Part shown: piece by piece, positions 8,227 through 15,485 of the stretch
Layout: the number at the start of each line of letters is the position of its first letter
How positions within the stretch are numbered: position 1 is the stretch's first letter
Assembly: GCA_964512165.1 (NCBI GenBank)
Contig: CAZEHQ010000040.1
Coordinates: 1 to 24,097 of the forward strand
Length of the DNA stretch: 24,097 nt
Direction of reading: 5' to 3'
Source of the DNA: UBA8231 sp964512165
GTDB lineage: Bacteria > Latescibacterota > UBA2968 > UBA8231
Program-made: the position numbers and the translations under genes
Notes under the pieces: model-generated
What the model was told of the DNA's origin: nothing
Seen by the model: the letters and a program-made list of their open reading frames with translations, nothing else
Databases searched by the model: none

Positions 8227-9832
8227 GGCGGTGGCAGCGGTGGCCGTGGTGTTCCTGGCGCTGCGCGGACCCGTGTCCGGCCTGCACTGGGACCTGACCG
8301 CCGCCGGCGTCCACACCCCGGACGAGTCGGTCGTCTCCGATCTGCGAGGCCGGGCGGGGAACCTGAAGGCCGAGATGGTGCTGTCGCCGCGGTCGCAGCT
8401 GCCGCCGGAGGTGCGGGCCGTGGCCGGCCGCCTGCGGGCGGTGCTGTCCGGCGCCGGCGTCGAGGTGGAGGTCCGCCGTCCAAAGGAGGGCCGGGACCCC
8501 GGAGTGCCCGCCTTCGAGGTGGAGCGGGTCCGGCAGGACACGAGCGTCACCACCGAGATCCACAGCGGGCTGGTGCTGCGCCAGGGCGGCCGCTCGACGA
8601 CGATCCCCCGCCTCGACCGGCACACCGGGGCTCACCTGGACTTCCTCCTCGCCGCGGCCCTGAAGCGGCTCGACGAGGGGCGGGCCCCCGTGGTCACGGT
8701 GGTCTCGGACCTGCCCCGCCTGTCGCCGGCCGAGGCGCACGAGGACTACCAGAAGAAGGGCCTGAGCGCTCCCCAGGGGGTGGACGTGTACGCCCGCGCC
8801 AAGGAGCTGCTGAGGGAGTACGGATACGAGGTGCGCCACGTGCCGCTGCGCGAGCCCGTCTTCCCGGAGCGGCCGGGAGCCGTGATCTGGTTCCAGCCGC
8901 GGCGGGACTCGACGCCGGTCCTGACGTGGCTGAGCCGGCACCTGGCGGGCGGCGGGCGGGCCGTGGTCGCCATGCAGCACTTCAACATCCAGCAGCGCCA
9001 GTACCGCGGCACCGGCTTCGAGACCATGTACTGGCCGCAGCCGCAGTTCCAGGACTTCGACCGCTACCTGCAGCTCTTCGGCGTCGAGCAGATGCGCGAG
9101 GTGCTCATGGACCGCAGCCGCCACCACCTGGAGCTGGACACCCAGGTGAACCGCACCGCCGTGCGCGAGTACGACCCCCAGCGGGTGGCCCTGCCCTTCC
9201 TGATCCGGGCCCTCGGCAGCAACCACTCCCGCTCCTCGCCGGTGACCGGCCGGCTCGGCGACCTGCTGTTCATCTGGGGCAACCGCTTCCGCGTGGACGC
9301 CGGCGCCGTGGAAGAGGCCGGCCTGGGGGCGCGGGTCCTGGCCACGACGACGGAACGCGCCTGGTCCTACGACTGGAGCGGCGGCTTCCTGAAGGCGGAG
9401 ACCCTGCGCGAAACCGCCGGCTACCTGCCCGGCCGCCAGAGCCTGGCGGTTACCCTGGAGGGGCGATTCCCCGCCGTGGAGGCGGAGGAGACCGAGGGCG
9501 GCGGCACCCGCCTGGAGTTGCTGCCGGTCGATGGTGCCCGGGAGGGCTGGATGCTGCTCCTCGGCTCCTCGGAGATGTTCAAGAACCACCGCCTCTTCAG
9601 CCCCGGCTTCGCCCACGACCAGCTGCTGCTGAACGCCGCGGCCATGGCCGCTCTCGGACCGCGGATGGCGGAGTTGCAGGGGCGCGCCAGTGCGCCGGCG
9701 AGGGGTTTTCCGGTCCAGGGTTCGGGGGCGCGCGCCGCCTGGCGCCTGGCGGTGATCGGCGGGGCTCCGCTGGCTCTCGCGCTCGTGGGGCTCTGGCGCT
9801 GGAGGCGTCTCCACCGGAGGCCGCGGCCGTGA
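8227..9832 (+). CDS. GldG-like ABC auxiliary protein, second tandem copy (5' end in gap)
   Basis: About 534 residues are readable after the gap. The first readable residues (AVAVVFLALRG) are the end of an N-terminal helix, so the true start lies in the gap; the GTG at 8231 is unlikely to be it. LHWDLTAAGVHTPDESVVSDLRG matches the usual GldG-family opening (a short segment after the helix containing DLT, then the folded domain). The order of motifs matches the first copy: IWFQPRR, MDRSRHH, RVDAGAVEEAG, ATTTERAW. The C-terminus is one transmembrane helix (AVIGGAPLALALVGLW) with a strongly basic tail, so the protein would be anchored at both ends with a periplasmic body. Its last 27 codons are repeated in diverged form downstream. 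One fused gene with internal duplication is possible but less likely. Confidence 0.83.
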
Positions 9833-10046
9833 TGGGCGGCGTTGCGCTGGCGGCTTTGGGGCGGGCAGCGGCCCCTCCGCCAAAGGCGACAGCCGTGTCG
9901 GGCGGCGCTCCGCCGGCCCTCGCCCTGGTGGGTCCATGGCGCCCCCGGGGGCCGGGAGCCGCACCCGTGATCGGCGGTGTTCCGCTGGCCCTCGGCCTGG
10001 TGGGACTCTCGCGCCAGCGGCGGCCCCTCCGCCTGGAGCGGCACCC
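9752..10046 (+). repeat. Four-unit diverged tandem repeat reiterating the 3' end of the GldG-like gene
   Basis: Units start at 9752, 9829, 9895 and 9967 and measure about 77, 66, 72 and 80 bp. Each opens with GTGATCGGCGG or a close variant. The first unit is the coding sequence of the terminal helix (VIGGAPLALALVG). Units 2-4 lie after the stop and encode similar peptides (VMGGVALAAL, VSGGAPPALALVG, VIGGVPLALGLVG), all in one frame that differs from the gene. The next gene begins with GTGATCCGCC at 10047, which looks like the opening of a fifth unit. Units 1 and 4 agree at roughly four of five bases over their first 39; units 2 and 3 are more diverged, so this is not an assembly stutter. Confidence 0.8.
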
Positions 10047-10050
10047 GTGA
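9832..10050 (+). CDS. Possible small ORF across repeat units 2-4 (72 aa)
   Basis: An open frame runs from ATG 9832, or GTG 9829, to a TGA at 10048-10050. The TGA overlaps the GTG start of the DUF4340 gene in the same GTGA manner as other gene pairs here. The product would be 72 residues with two hydrophobic blocks (SGGAPPALALVG and IGGVPLALGLVG) separated by Pro/Arg-rich linkers. It has no recognisable family and consists of repeat copies of the GldG-like C-terminus. It may be translated, or it may be relic DNA that stays open by chance at this GC content. Confidence 0.25.
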   Translation: MGGVALAALGRAAAPPPKATAVSGGAPPALALVGPWRPRGPGAAPVIGGVPLALGLVGLSRQRRPLRLERHP

Positions 10051-11087
10051 TCCGCCACTTGCTGCTGCTGGCCATCGTCCTGGCCGCGGTCGCCGCGGCA
10101 GACGGCTGGCTGCGCCAGGCCCGGGACAGCCGCCGCGCCGAGGCCGGGGTGCTGCGGGCGGTGCTTCCGCCCTCCCGGCAGGTCGAGCCCGACCGCGTCC
10201 GCACCCTCTCCCTGCAGGCCCCCGGCTCGTCTCCGTGGGTCTACGAACGCCGGGGCGGCACCTGGCGCTTCCCGGCTTACTTCGGCGCCTACGCCCACTC
10301 CGGACGCGTGGACCGGCTGCTCCATGGGGTGCTCGGCGCCTCCGGCACTCTGGTCACCACCGACGAGGACGACTTCGACGAACTCGGCCTCTCCGAACAG
10401 CAGGCCGTGCGCCTGATCCTGGCCGGCAACGCCGGCGAGTCCCTCGGCGAGATCCGGATCGGCAATGGGATCCCGGGGCCGGCCGGCGGCGAGAGCTACG
10501 TGCGCAGGGCTGGCTCGGACAGCGTCCTTCACCTGCACGCCAACCCCCTGCTCGTCGTGGGCGGCGCGCACCCTCCCATGCTCGACCCCCACCTGATGCC
10601 CCGCGATGAGCGTGGCGGTTCCGCGGTGGAGGTGCTGGTCAGTTCGCCGGAAGAGACCTACCGCCTGCGCCGCGTGCTGGCGCCGCTTCCCGGGGATGCG
10701 CCGGCCCTGCCCCTTCCCGTCGGAGACCGCGATCGCTACCGCTGGCTGCTGCAGCGGGAGTCGGGCGTGGACAGCTGCGTCGACGCCAGCGTCTACGCCT
10801 ACCTGACCTACCTGCGCCAGGTGCGGGTGGAGCGCCTCGTCGACCCGGCGGCTTCGGCCGGCTACGGCTTCGGCGCCGCCCGGGTGGAGCTGACCGACGA
10901 GGAGGGCGTGCGCGACGTGCTGGAGGTCGGGGGAGCCGCCGCCGCGGGGGAGCGCTACGCGCGCAATACCCGGGCCCGGCTGACCGCCGTCCTCAGCGCC
11001 GGGCGGGCCGAGTGGCTCACGCCGCCGGCGGAGGTGCTCCTGGATACCCTGTCGCGGCCGTCTCCCTTCGAGGGGGCCCGCCGATAG
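10047..11087 (+). CDS. DUF4340 domain-containing protein
   Basis: 346 residues from GTG 10047. An N-terminal hydrophobic helix (residues about 3-19) is followed by a soluble, probably periplasmic body. VYERRGGTWRFP and, further on, TTDEDDFDELGLSEQQAVRL match the repeated pattern of DUF4340 (a bulky W-R-F/P strand, then 'D-x-x-E-L-G-L'). Family knowledge: DUF4340 proteins are commonly encoded next to GldG-like ABC auxiliary genes, as here, and their role is unknown. It is the last gene of the exporter operon. The ATG codons inside the repeat array are in other frames. A start further upstream (for example 9936) would read through the repeats and lose the N-terminal anchor position, so GTG 10047 is preferred. 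Confidence 0.85.
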   Translation: MIRHLLLLAIVLAAVAAADGWLRQARDSRRAEAGVLRAVLPPSRQVEPDRVRTLSLQAPGSSPWVYERRGGTWRFPAYFGAYAHSGRVDRLLHGVLGASGTLVTTDEDDFDELGLSEQQAVRLILAGNAGESLGEIRIGNGIPGPAGGESYVRRAGSDSVLHLHANPLLVVGGAHPPMLDPHLMPRDERGGSAVEVLVSSPEETYRLRRVLAPLPGDAPALPLPVGDRDRYRWLLQRESGVDSCVDASVYAYLTYLRQVRVERLVDPAASAGYGFGAARVELTDEEGVRDVLEVGGAAAAGERYARNTRARLTAVLSAGRAEWLTPPAEVLLDTLSRPSPFEGARR

Positions 11088-11344
11088 AGGCAAGCACGGG
11101 CGGGCGTTCCTCGCGCCAGACAAAGGGCAGGAGACGCCCCTGCTCAGTGCTATTGCCCGGTCGGAGGGCGGGAGCGGCCCAGGCGTCCGTCGGGGGCCCC
11201 GGTCCGTATCGCTTATCTTCCCGCGGGCAGCCAAGCCTCGGGTCGGCAGCTCCCGCACCGGACCGGGCAAGCCTCGGCGGCCGGGTGGGCCGGCATGCCG
11301 GGGGCGTGAGACCGCGCTGAACCGCTGGACAACGGAGGCTGACA
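11088..11344. other. Intergenic spacer, no gene seen
   Basis: 257 bp between the DUF4340 gene and the TPR gene. No credible ORF, RNA or strong promoter was recognised. A 10-bp direct repeat CAAGCCTCGG occurs at 11232-11241 and 11268-11277. A GGAGG at about 11334-11338 serves as ribosome binding site for the next gene. Confidence 0.6.
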
Positions 11345-12088
11345 ATGGACCATTCCCGAGTCGCCCGGCTCGCCGCGGTTGCGGGCTTCGTGCTCGCCGC
11401 GGCCGCCGCCAACGCGGAATCGATGGAGGATGCGAAGGCCGCCTTCGCGGAGGGGCGGTTCGTCGATGCAGCCGGTATCGCCGAAGCGGCCGGGACGTCC
11501 GAGGGCTATGCCCTGGCGGCTCGCTCGCTCGCCGTGTACGGGCACTATGCGGCTCCCGAGGAAGAGAGGAAGGAGTTGTTCGAGCGCGCTCTGCAGTTGG
11601 GCGAGGAGGCGGTGCGCGCGGACACGGCCAACCCCGAGGGGTACTTCCAGTCCGGCCACGCCCTCGGCCGCTACGCGCAGAGCATCGGCACCATGAAGGC
11701 GCTCCGGAAGGGCATCGGGGGCAAGACCCGCAAGATGTTCGAGGCCACCCTCGCCCGCGACCCGGACCACGCCCTGGCCCATCTGGCTCTCGGCGGCTGG
11801 AACGCCGACATCGTCAGCCGCGCCGGGCGCATGATGGCCAGGGTCATGTACGGTGCCACCCGCAAGAAGGCGGCCGCCTACTTCGAGCGCGCCCTGGAGC
11901 TGGCCCCGGAGTCGAAGGTGGTGCTGGTGGACTATGCCCTCAGGCTGCCGAAGCTCGCCGGCAAGAAGGGCCTGGAGCGGGCGAAGGGGCTGCTGAAGAA
12001 GGCGGTGGGCCTGCCGGTGGGAGATGTCTACGGCGGGTTCGTCCACGAACGGGCGGTGGCCGAGCTGAAGGCGCTGGAGGGGGAATAG
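11345..12088 (+). CDS. Secreted TPR-like repeat protein
   Basis: 247 residues from ATG 11345, with GGAGG about six bases upstream. Residues 1-24 form a clear Sec signal peptide: basic RVAR, an Ala/Val/Leu core, and ANA before the predicted cut at residue 24/25. The mature part is helical with TPR-like units: DAKAAFAEGRFVDAAGIAEA near the N-terminus, PDHALAHLALGGWN in the middle, and AAYFERALELAPESKVVLVDYAL near residue 180. Such proteins are usually periplasmic scaffolds. No enzyme motif is present. It stands alone between the exporter operon and the convergent Fic gene, nine bases from the Fic stop. Its partner cannot be inferred. Confidence 0.8.
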   Translation: MDHSRVARLAAVAGFVLAAAAANAESMEDAKAAFAEGRFVDAAGIAEAAGTSEGYALAARSLAVYGHYAAPEEERKELFERALQLGEEAVRADTANPEGYFQSGHALGRYAQSIGTMKALRKGIGGKTRKMFEATLARDPDHALAHLALGGWNADIVSRAGRMMARVMYGATRKKAAAYFERALELAPESKVVLVDYALRLPKLAGKKGLERAKGLLKKAVGLPVGDVYGGFVHERAVAELKALEGE

Positions 12089-12097
12089 GCCGGGCCC

Positions 12098-13339
12098 TCA
12101 GCTGGGCATGCCGCTATCCCGGCCCAACAGCCGGGACAACTTCGCCATGGCCGGATGCCTGGCCGATGCGGCGGCGGGCATGCTCTCCAGCAGTTGCAGC
12201 AGTTCCGACTCCGAAGACTGCCTCGGCCAGTCCAGGTTGGCGGCGACCCGGTCGTCGTCGAGCGTGATCGCGGACAACTCGAGCAGCCCGACCAGATCCC
12301 GCGCGAGGGCGCGATCAGGGAACTTGAGGGCCCGGTAATCGGCCCAGACTCTGTCAGCCAGTTCATGCAGGCCGATGGACCCGCCATCCAGCAGTACCTC
12401 CAGAACTCTCAACTGCCTGTCCGCAAGGACCCGTCGGCGGGGACTGCGGAGCTGCCCGAACAAGGACCTGGCGAATTCCCGGAACAGGGTGCGCTGGTGA
12501 TTGACGGCGATGGCCTCCGCCACTGCGTTGCACCGCTCGGTGACCGCCCCGAGGGCGAACCGCAGGAACGGGGTCAGGTCGTGTCCCTCGCGCCGGGAGG
12601 CGAACAGCGCCGCCAGGTACTCCTCCTTGTGCTCGTAGTAGTAGTTGGAGAGGCTGACCATCACCATGTCGTTGACCCCGGCCTGCCGCAGCATGAATGC
12701 CTCCAGTGCGCGTGCGGTACGGCCGTTGCCGTCGCCGAAGGGATGCATCGATCCCACGTGGTAGTGGGTGGCGATGGCCTGAACGATCCGGTCGTGTTGC
12801 CGGAACTCGCCGGCGATGGCGGCGCAGAGGGAGTCGAAGGCAGTGCGGCACTCGCTGCCTCCGTCGGCCCCCCGGCAGGGCGGTGTGCCGAAGGTGACGT
12901 TCCAGCCCTGGGGACGCAGTGCTCCGGGCTCGCAGTGATGGTCGTCACAGCCCGTCACGATGCGCCGGTGGGTCTCCAGGACGAAGTCGGTGGTGACCCA
13001 CCGGTCGGCCGGCTGTGAGCGCATCCAGCGGTAGGTGGCGTCGGCGGCGCGCAGTTGCCGCTGGGAATGGGTCAGGCCGGTGTGTGCGGGAGGGTCCGGG
13101 GCGAGGGCTTCTTCCTGCTCACGCTGTGTGAACTCGGCGCCTTCGATGCGCGAGGTGCCGGCGGCCTCCAGCCGCAGTTGTTCCTCGTGGACCTGCTCGA
13201 TCCACTGGGGCAGGTACGGCATTCGACTCAGGACTCCGGCGGCGGACTTGGCCTGAACCAGCGACTCGAAGACGGCCGTGGGGTCGTAGCGGATCCACTG
13301 CCGTGGTATTGCGTAGCGGCTGATGGCCCGGGGTTCCAT
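12098..13339 (-). CDS. Fic family protein (AMP-transferase) with N-terminal inhibitory motif
   Basis: 413 residues from ATG 13339. The catalytic Fic motif is intact: HPFGDGNGRTAR, H199 to R210. An (S/T)xxxE(G/N) inhibitory motif occurs near the N-terminus (TSRIEG, residues 62-67), which places it among class II Fic proteins, whose inhibitory helix lies before the Fic core. The first 60 residues fit the Fic_N region (PYLPQWIEQVHEEQ). The C-terminal 90 residues look like a winged helix (RQLRVLEVLLDGGSIGLHELADRV). Family knowledge: such proteins transfer AMP to target proteins and are auto-inhibited; some act in toxin-like or regulatory systems. A TTG at 13378 would add 13 residues and cover the palindrome at 13365-13376, so the ATG is preferred; no strong ribosome site decides it. 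It belongs to the A/T-richer island. Confidence 0.9.
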   Translation of the reverse strand: MEPRAISRYAIPRQWIRYDPTAVFESLVQAKSAAGVLSRMPYLPQWIEQVHEEQLRLEAAGTSRIEGAEFTQREQEEALAPDPPAHTGLTHSQRQLRAADATYRWMRSQPADRWVTTDFVLETHRRIVTGCDDHHCEPGALRPQGWNVTFGTPPCRGADGGSECRTAFDSLCAAIAGEFRQHDRIVQAIATHYHVGSMHPFGDGNGRTARALEAFMLRQAGVNDMVMVSLSNYYYEHKEEYLAALFASRREGHDLTPFLRFALGAVTERCNAVAEAIAVNHQRTLFREFARSLFGQLRSPRRRVLADRQLRVLEVLLDGGSIGLHELADRVWADYRALKFPDRALARDLVGLLELSAITLDDDRVAANLDWPRQSSESELLQLLESMPAAASARHPAMAKLSRLLGRDSGMPS

Positions 13340-13345
13340 TCGCGG

Positions 13346-13454
13346 CTCATTTCCGTCCCGTTTCGAGATCGATCTCAACCTAAGTCATTGTTTTACCGGG
13401 TCAAGACGCAGGTCGATGGATTTCTCGTTTCCATCTCATTTCAAGACCGTTTCG
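13346..13454. promoter_or_regulatory. Upstream region of fic: 20-bp direct repeats and a 12-bp palindrome
   Basis: Two 20-bp direct repeats of the form CTCATTTC-N4-CCGTTTCG lie at 13346-13365 and 13435-13454 and match at 16 of 20 positions. A perfect palindrome GAGATCGATCTC lies at 13365-13376, next to the first repeat. The region is conspicuously A/T-rich for this genome. A TTGACC on the minus strand in this interval could be a -35, but no good -10 follows. Placement directly before the Fic gene suggests control sites; that is inference. Confidence 0.4.
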
Positions 13455-13555
13455 CTTCCGGAACCCGGGAGTCCTCGCCGTAGGCTGCAGAGCAGCCGCA
13501 GCAGCGAGTCTGCCCGTCGCGGTCCGGCCGCCTGGCCGCCCGGCGATCGGACCGG

Positions 13556-13855
13556 ATCCCCGGAGAGACGGCCTTCGTCGTCAAATCAGGACGACGCGGT
13601 CTGGACGGTGGGGGCCCACCTCCACACCACGAGGTTGAGATCGTCGGTGCCGGATAGGGAATCGAAGACCGGCTCGGCATCGACCTCACAGGCGCAGAGG
13701 GTCACCGGGTGCAAGGTTCAGCAGTGGCAGCGAGGCGTTGCGCGGGAAGTCCAAGCCGATTGAAACGCCCGCCGTAGCGGCGCGCGCCCTCTCCGGACAA
13801 GGGGCTCCAGGAACTGCGGATTGTGAGCCCGGAAGACCAGCCCCCGGAACCGCAT
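13556..13855 (-). pseudogene. Decayed RES-domain toxin gene
   Basis: No intact ORF, but pieces of a RES toxin can be read in order on the minus strand in different frames. From ATG 13855: MRFRGLVFRAHNPQF. After a CCCC run (about 13804-13801) the frame shifts to PLSGEGARRYGGRFNRLGL. Near 13705-13645: PVTLCACEVDAEPVFD. Near 13635-13605: LNLVVWRWAP. A last piece, RVVLI, then DDEGRLSGD in another frame, ends near 13556. These are the landmark segments of RES proteins that pair with Xre/MbcA-type antitoxins. The whole is only about 300 bp, so internal deletions accompany the frameshifts. The position 16 bases after the antitoxin stop is the expected place for the toxin. Sequencing error could explain the first shift but not the missing blocks. 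Confidence 0.8.
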
Positions 13856-13871
13856 TCAGGAGAGCAGGAAC

Positions 13872-14222
13872 TCAGGCATAGCCCCCGGCCATGATCCGGT
13901 CGAGACAGGCATGCACCTGATCCGCCTTGCCTTCGCGCAGCATCTGGTCCGGGGTTGCGCCCCCGAAGCCGGGCAGTGGCTCGGCGCGGAACCAGGCGTA
14001 GGCGGCAAGCGGGGACCCGGAAGCGTCTTCGACGCGGTTCAGAATCTCCAGCATCTGGCGCAGACGGATCTGTGTCTTCCGGGCCTTGACCCGTGATGCG
14101 CGCGTGAGTGCGTCCTCTCCGAGGCCCAACGTGTCGGCGATCTCCGACCTGGTGGTGCGCAGCGCGTCGGCGACGAGCGCAGGCGATAGCACCTGATCCT
14201 CGACGAAGTCACCGAGTCTCAT
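13872..14222 (-). CDS. MbcA/ParS/Xre-type antitoxin (DUF2384 toxin-binding domain)
   Basis: 116 residues from ATG 14222. The N-terminal half is helical and resembles the Xre-like DNA-binding part (RSEIADTLGLGEDALTRASR, about 25-44). The C-terminal half is the toxin-binding domain: LRQMLEILNRVEDASGSPLA, then AYAWFRAEPLPGFGGATP (74-91), and a GGYA C-terminus. Family knowledge: it pairs with a RES toxin that degrades NAD+, neutralising it and repressing the operon. The gene appears intact, but its toxin downstream is broken, so this is an orphan antitoxin. Its ATG overlaps a TGA of an upstream open frame (ATGA), as in coupled genes. Confidence 0.9.
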   Translation of the reverse strand: MRLGDFVEDQVLSPALVADALRTTRSEIADTLGLGEDALTRASRVKARKTQIRLRQMLEILNRVEDASGSPLAAYAWFRAEPLPGFGGATPDQMLREGKADQVHACLDRIMAGGYA

Positions 14223-14401
14223 GGCCGTCCCTGTTCCGATGCATCCAGTATGGCCAGTGCTTCCTCGATATGAGCGACCGCCTTCCGGTCTGCCTCGAGG
14301 GCTTCAGCGATGAGCGCGCGGGCCCTGGCGCGGGCGTCCGCCGGAAAGTTGTCCTCATGGTTCGCTGTATGGCAGATCTGCGCCCGCTGCGGTTGTGGCG
14401 G
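14219..14401 (-). pseudogene. Start-less open frame ending in ATGA overlap with the antitoxin
   Basis: A 60-codon frame runs from just after a TAA (14404-14402) to TGA 14221-14219 without any ATG, GTG or TTG. Its second half reads as a charged amphipathic helix (RARALIAEALEADRKAVAHI, then EEALAILDASEQGRP). The overlap of its stop with the antitoxin start suggests it was once the 3' end of a small coupled gene. Another frame upstream (ATG near 14490) runs into a stop at about 14352, close to where this one becomes gene-like, so a frameshifted small gene is possible. I do not recognise a family. Confidence 0.35.
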
Positions 14402-14511
14402 TTACAGCGGGGGCCGCGCCGCCCGCGAGTGACGCGGTCAGACAGATGGCTCGCCATGCGATAGGAGCGTTCGAGCTGCTCGGGAACATCGGGTCGGAGG
14501 AGGAGCTGGCG

Positions 14512-14991
14512 TCAGTCGTTGCGCGATCTGAACAAGACGTGAACGGAGAAAGCGCGCTGGTCTATAGTGGCTGTATTGCGAAAGCCGGTCATGGCCTTTT
14601 CGGATTCATCGATTTGTTGCAGCACCTGAGAACGTGAGAACGTTGCATCCGGCGCATAGTCGGCTCGATGTCGGGATCGTTGCATTTCGACAAACCACTC
14701 GCCGAAGTCCTGGATTCCGGCAGGAAACAGCTGCATTTCCTGTCTTTCGCACTGGCTCTTGGCCCGACCGTGTTCCAAGGCACGATAGGCGAGATGCCAA
14801 GCTGACTGCCTCCTCTTTGTAGGAGATGAACCGACCAGCTTGTCCGCACAACAGCGGGCGAGGGCGTGAAATAGAGCGTAGTAGGCAGTGCTGACAGCGC
14901 GACGCAGTTCGGCCTGCTTGGGGCGTCCTCGTCCACCTGCCTTGCCGGCAGCCAGACTGCGGGCGATTCCTATCAGATCGTCAGGACTCAC
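14512..14991 (-). CDS. HEPN-domain protein, possible toxin/RNase
   Basis: 159 residues from GTG 14991, overlapping the upstream gene by 11 bases. The HEPN hallmark helix is clear: AELRRAVSTAYYALFHALAR (about 27-46). An Rx4H motif (R61-QSAW-H66) fits the catalytic Rx4-6H signature of HEPN RNases, and RHRADYAP (108-114) resembles the late helix found in this group. Family knowledge: HEPN proteins are common in toxin-antitoxin and defence systems, often acting as metal-independent RNases, with an adjacent gene as control partner. The partner here would be the overlapping 105-residue gene. Whether R61/H66 is truly the active site needs structure-based alignment. The longer frame starting at 15072 is rejected because it would overlap the neighbour by 92 bases. 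Confidence 0.75.
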   Translation of the reverse strand: MSPDDLIGIARSLAAGKAGGRGRPKQAELRRAVSTAYYALFHALARCCADKLVGSSPTKRRQSAWHLAYRALEHGRAKSQCERQEMQLFPAGIQDFGEWFVEMQRSRHRADYAPDATFSRSQVLQQIDESEKAMTGFRNTATIDQRAFSVHVLFRSRND

Positions 14992-15298
14992 CCTGTTTCC
15001 CGGCGAACAGTTCTTCCCATTCGGATTTCTCGACGAAAGAGAAGCCGGGGACACCGGGAACGCCCATCTCAAGTAACTCCGGCCTGATGCGACGGGAGAG
15101 GCCCAGGGTCCAACCGGGATCCAGGCTTTTCTGGTCGCCGTCGAATACGACGTAGATCTTCAGGTATTCGTCACCGTCGTGGTCTACTTCGGGTTCCACG
15201 ATGATCGGATCGAACACGAACTCGTCCTGGAATCGCTCGGTCAGCAAATTCCTGACGATGGCGGCAACTCTACTGGGGGTCTCGGCATTGATTGTCAT
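14981..15298 (-). CDS. Uncharacterised 105-residue partner of the HEPN protein
   Basis: 105 residues from ATG 15298, with AGGAG nine bases upstream. The N-terminus is helical (SRVAAIVRNLLTERFQ), followed by alternating strands rich in acidic residues (IIVEPEVDHDGDEYLKIYVVF), then FDGDQKSLDPGWTLGLSRRI and a C-terminal EKSEWEELFAGK. I know this kind of small protein only as 'hypothetical'. The acidic strands recall a minimal nucleotidyltransferase-like or Asp-rich sheet, but no GSxxxGxxDxD motif is present, so it is not a standard MNT antitoxin. It overlaps the HEPN gene by 11 bases and precedes it, as antitoxins usually do. An antitoxin role is inference from order, size and overlap. Confidence 0.6.
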   Translation of the reverse strand: MTINAETPSRVAAIVRNLLTERFQDEFVFDPIIVEPEVDHDGDEYLKIYVVFDGDQKSLDPGWTLGLSRRIRPELLEMGVPGVPGFSFVEKSEWEELFAGKQGES

Positions 15299-15485
15299 CT
15301 CAACCGTCTCCTCTTCTCTCGGCGGGCCTCGGCGGCTTCAAGGGAGTTGACGCGATCAGACAAGGGAGGCTGCACTGGCGGCCACCATCAGTGGCCTCCT
15401 CTTCGGGAATTGGTTGAGCCCGGTTGCGAGTAGCTCGCGGCCGGGTGGATGCTGCCCTTCTAGAACAGTCGGACGGGCGGTCCCG
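15299..15485. other. Spacer with perfect hairpin, no gene seen
   Basis: This A/T-richer spacer lies between the HEPN module and the 3' end of the efflux operon. It holds a perfect inverted repeat GGCCAC-catca-GTGGCC at 15380-15396. On the minus strand GAGGAGG precedes an ATG that opens a ten-codon frame ending before the HEPN module, which could be a leader peptide but is too short to judge. No tRNA or attachment site was recognised. Confidence 0.4.

Noticed and set aside
6790..10050. A single 1086-codon plus-strand frame joining the first GldG-like gene to the repeat array
   Set aside because: It is continuous only because the placeholder gap preserves that phase. After the gap it is a shadow of the second GldG-like gene, and only its last 73 codons (the repeat units) are of interest.
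8009..10204. 731-codon minus-strand frame spanning the second gap
   Set aside because: It crosses unknown bases and lies opposite the GldG-like and DUF4340 genes; its composition is that of a shadow frame.
15345..15375. TTGACG on the plus strand as a promoter -35
   Set aside because: No -10 at a suitable distance and no plus-strand gene downstream.
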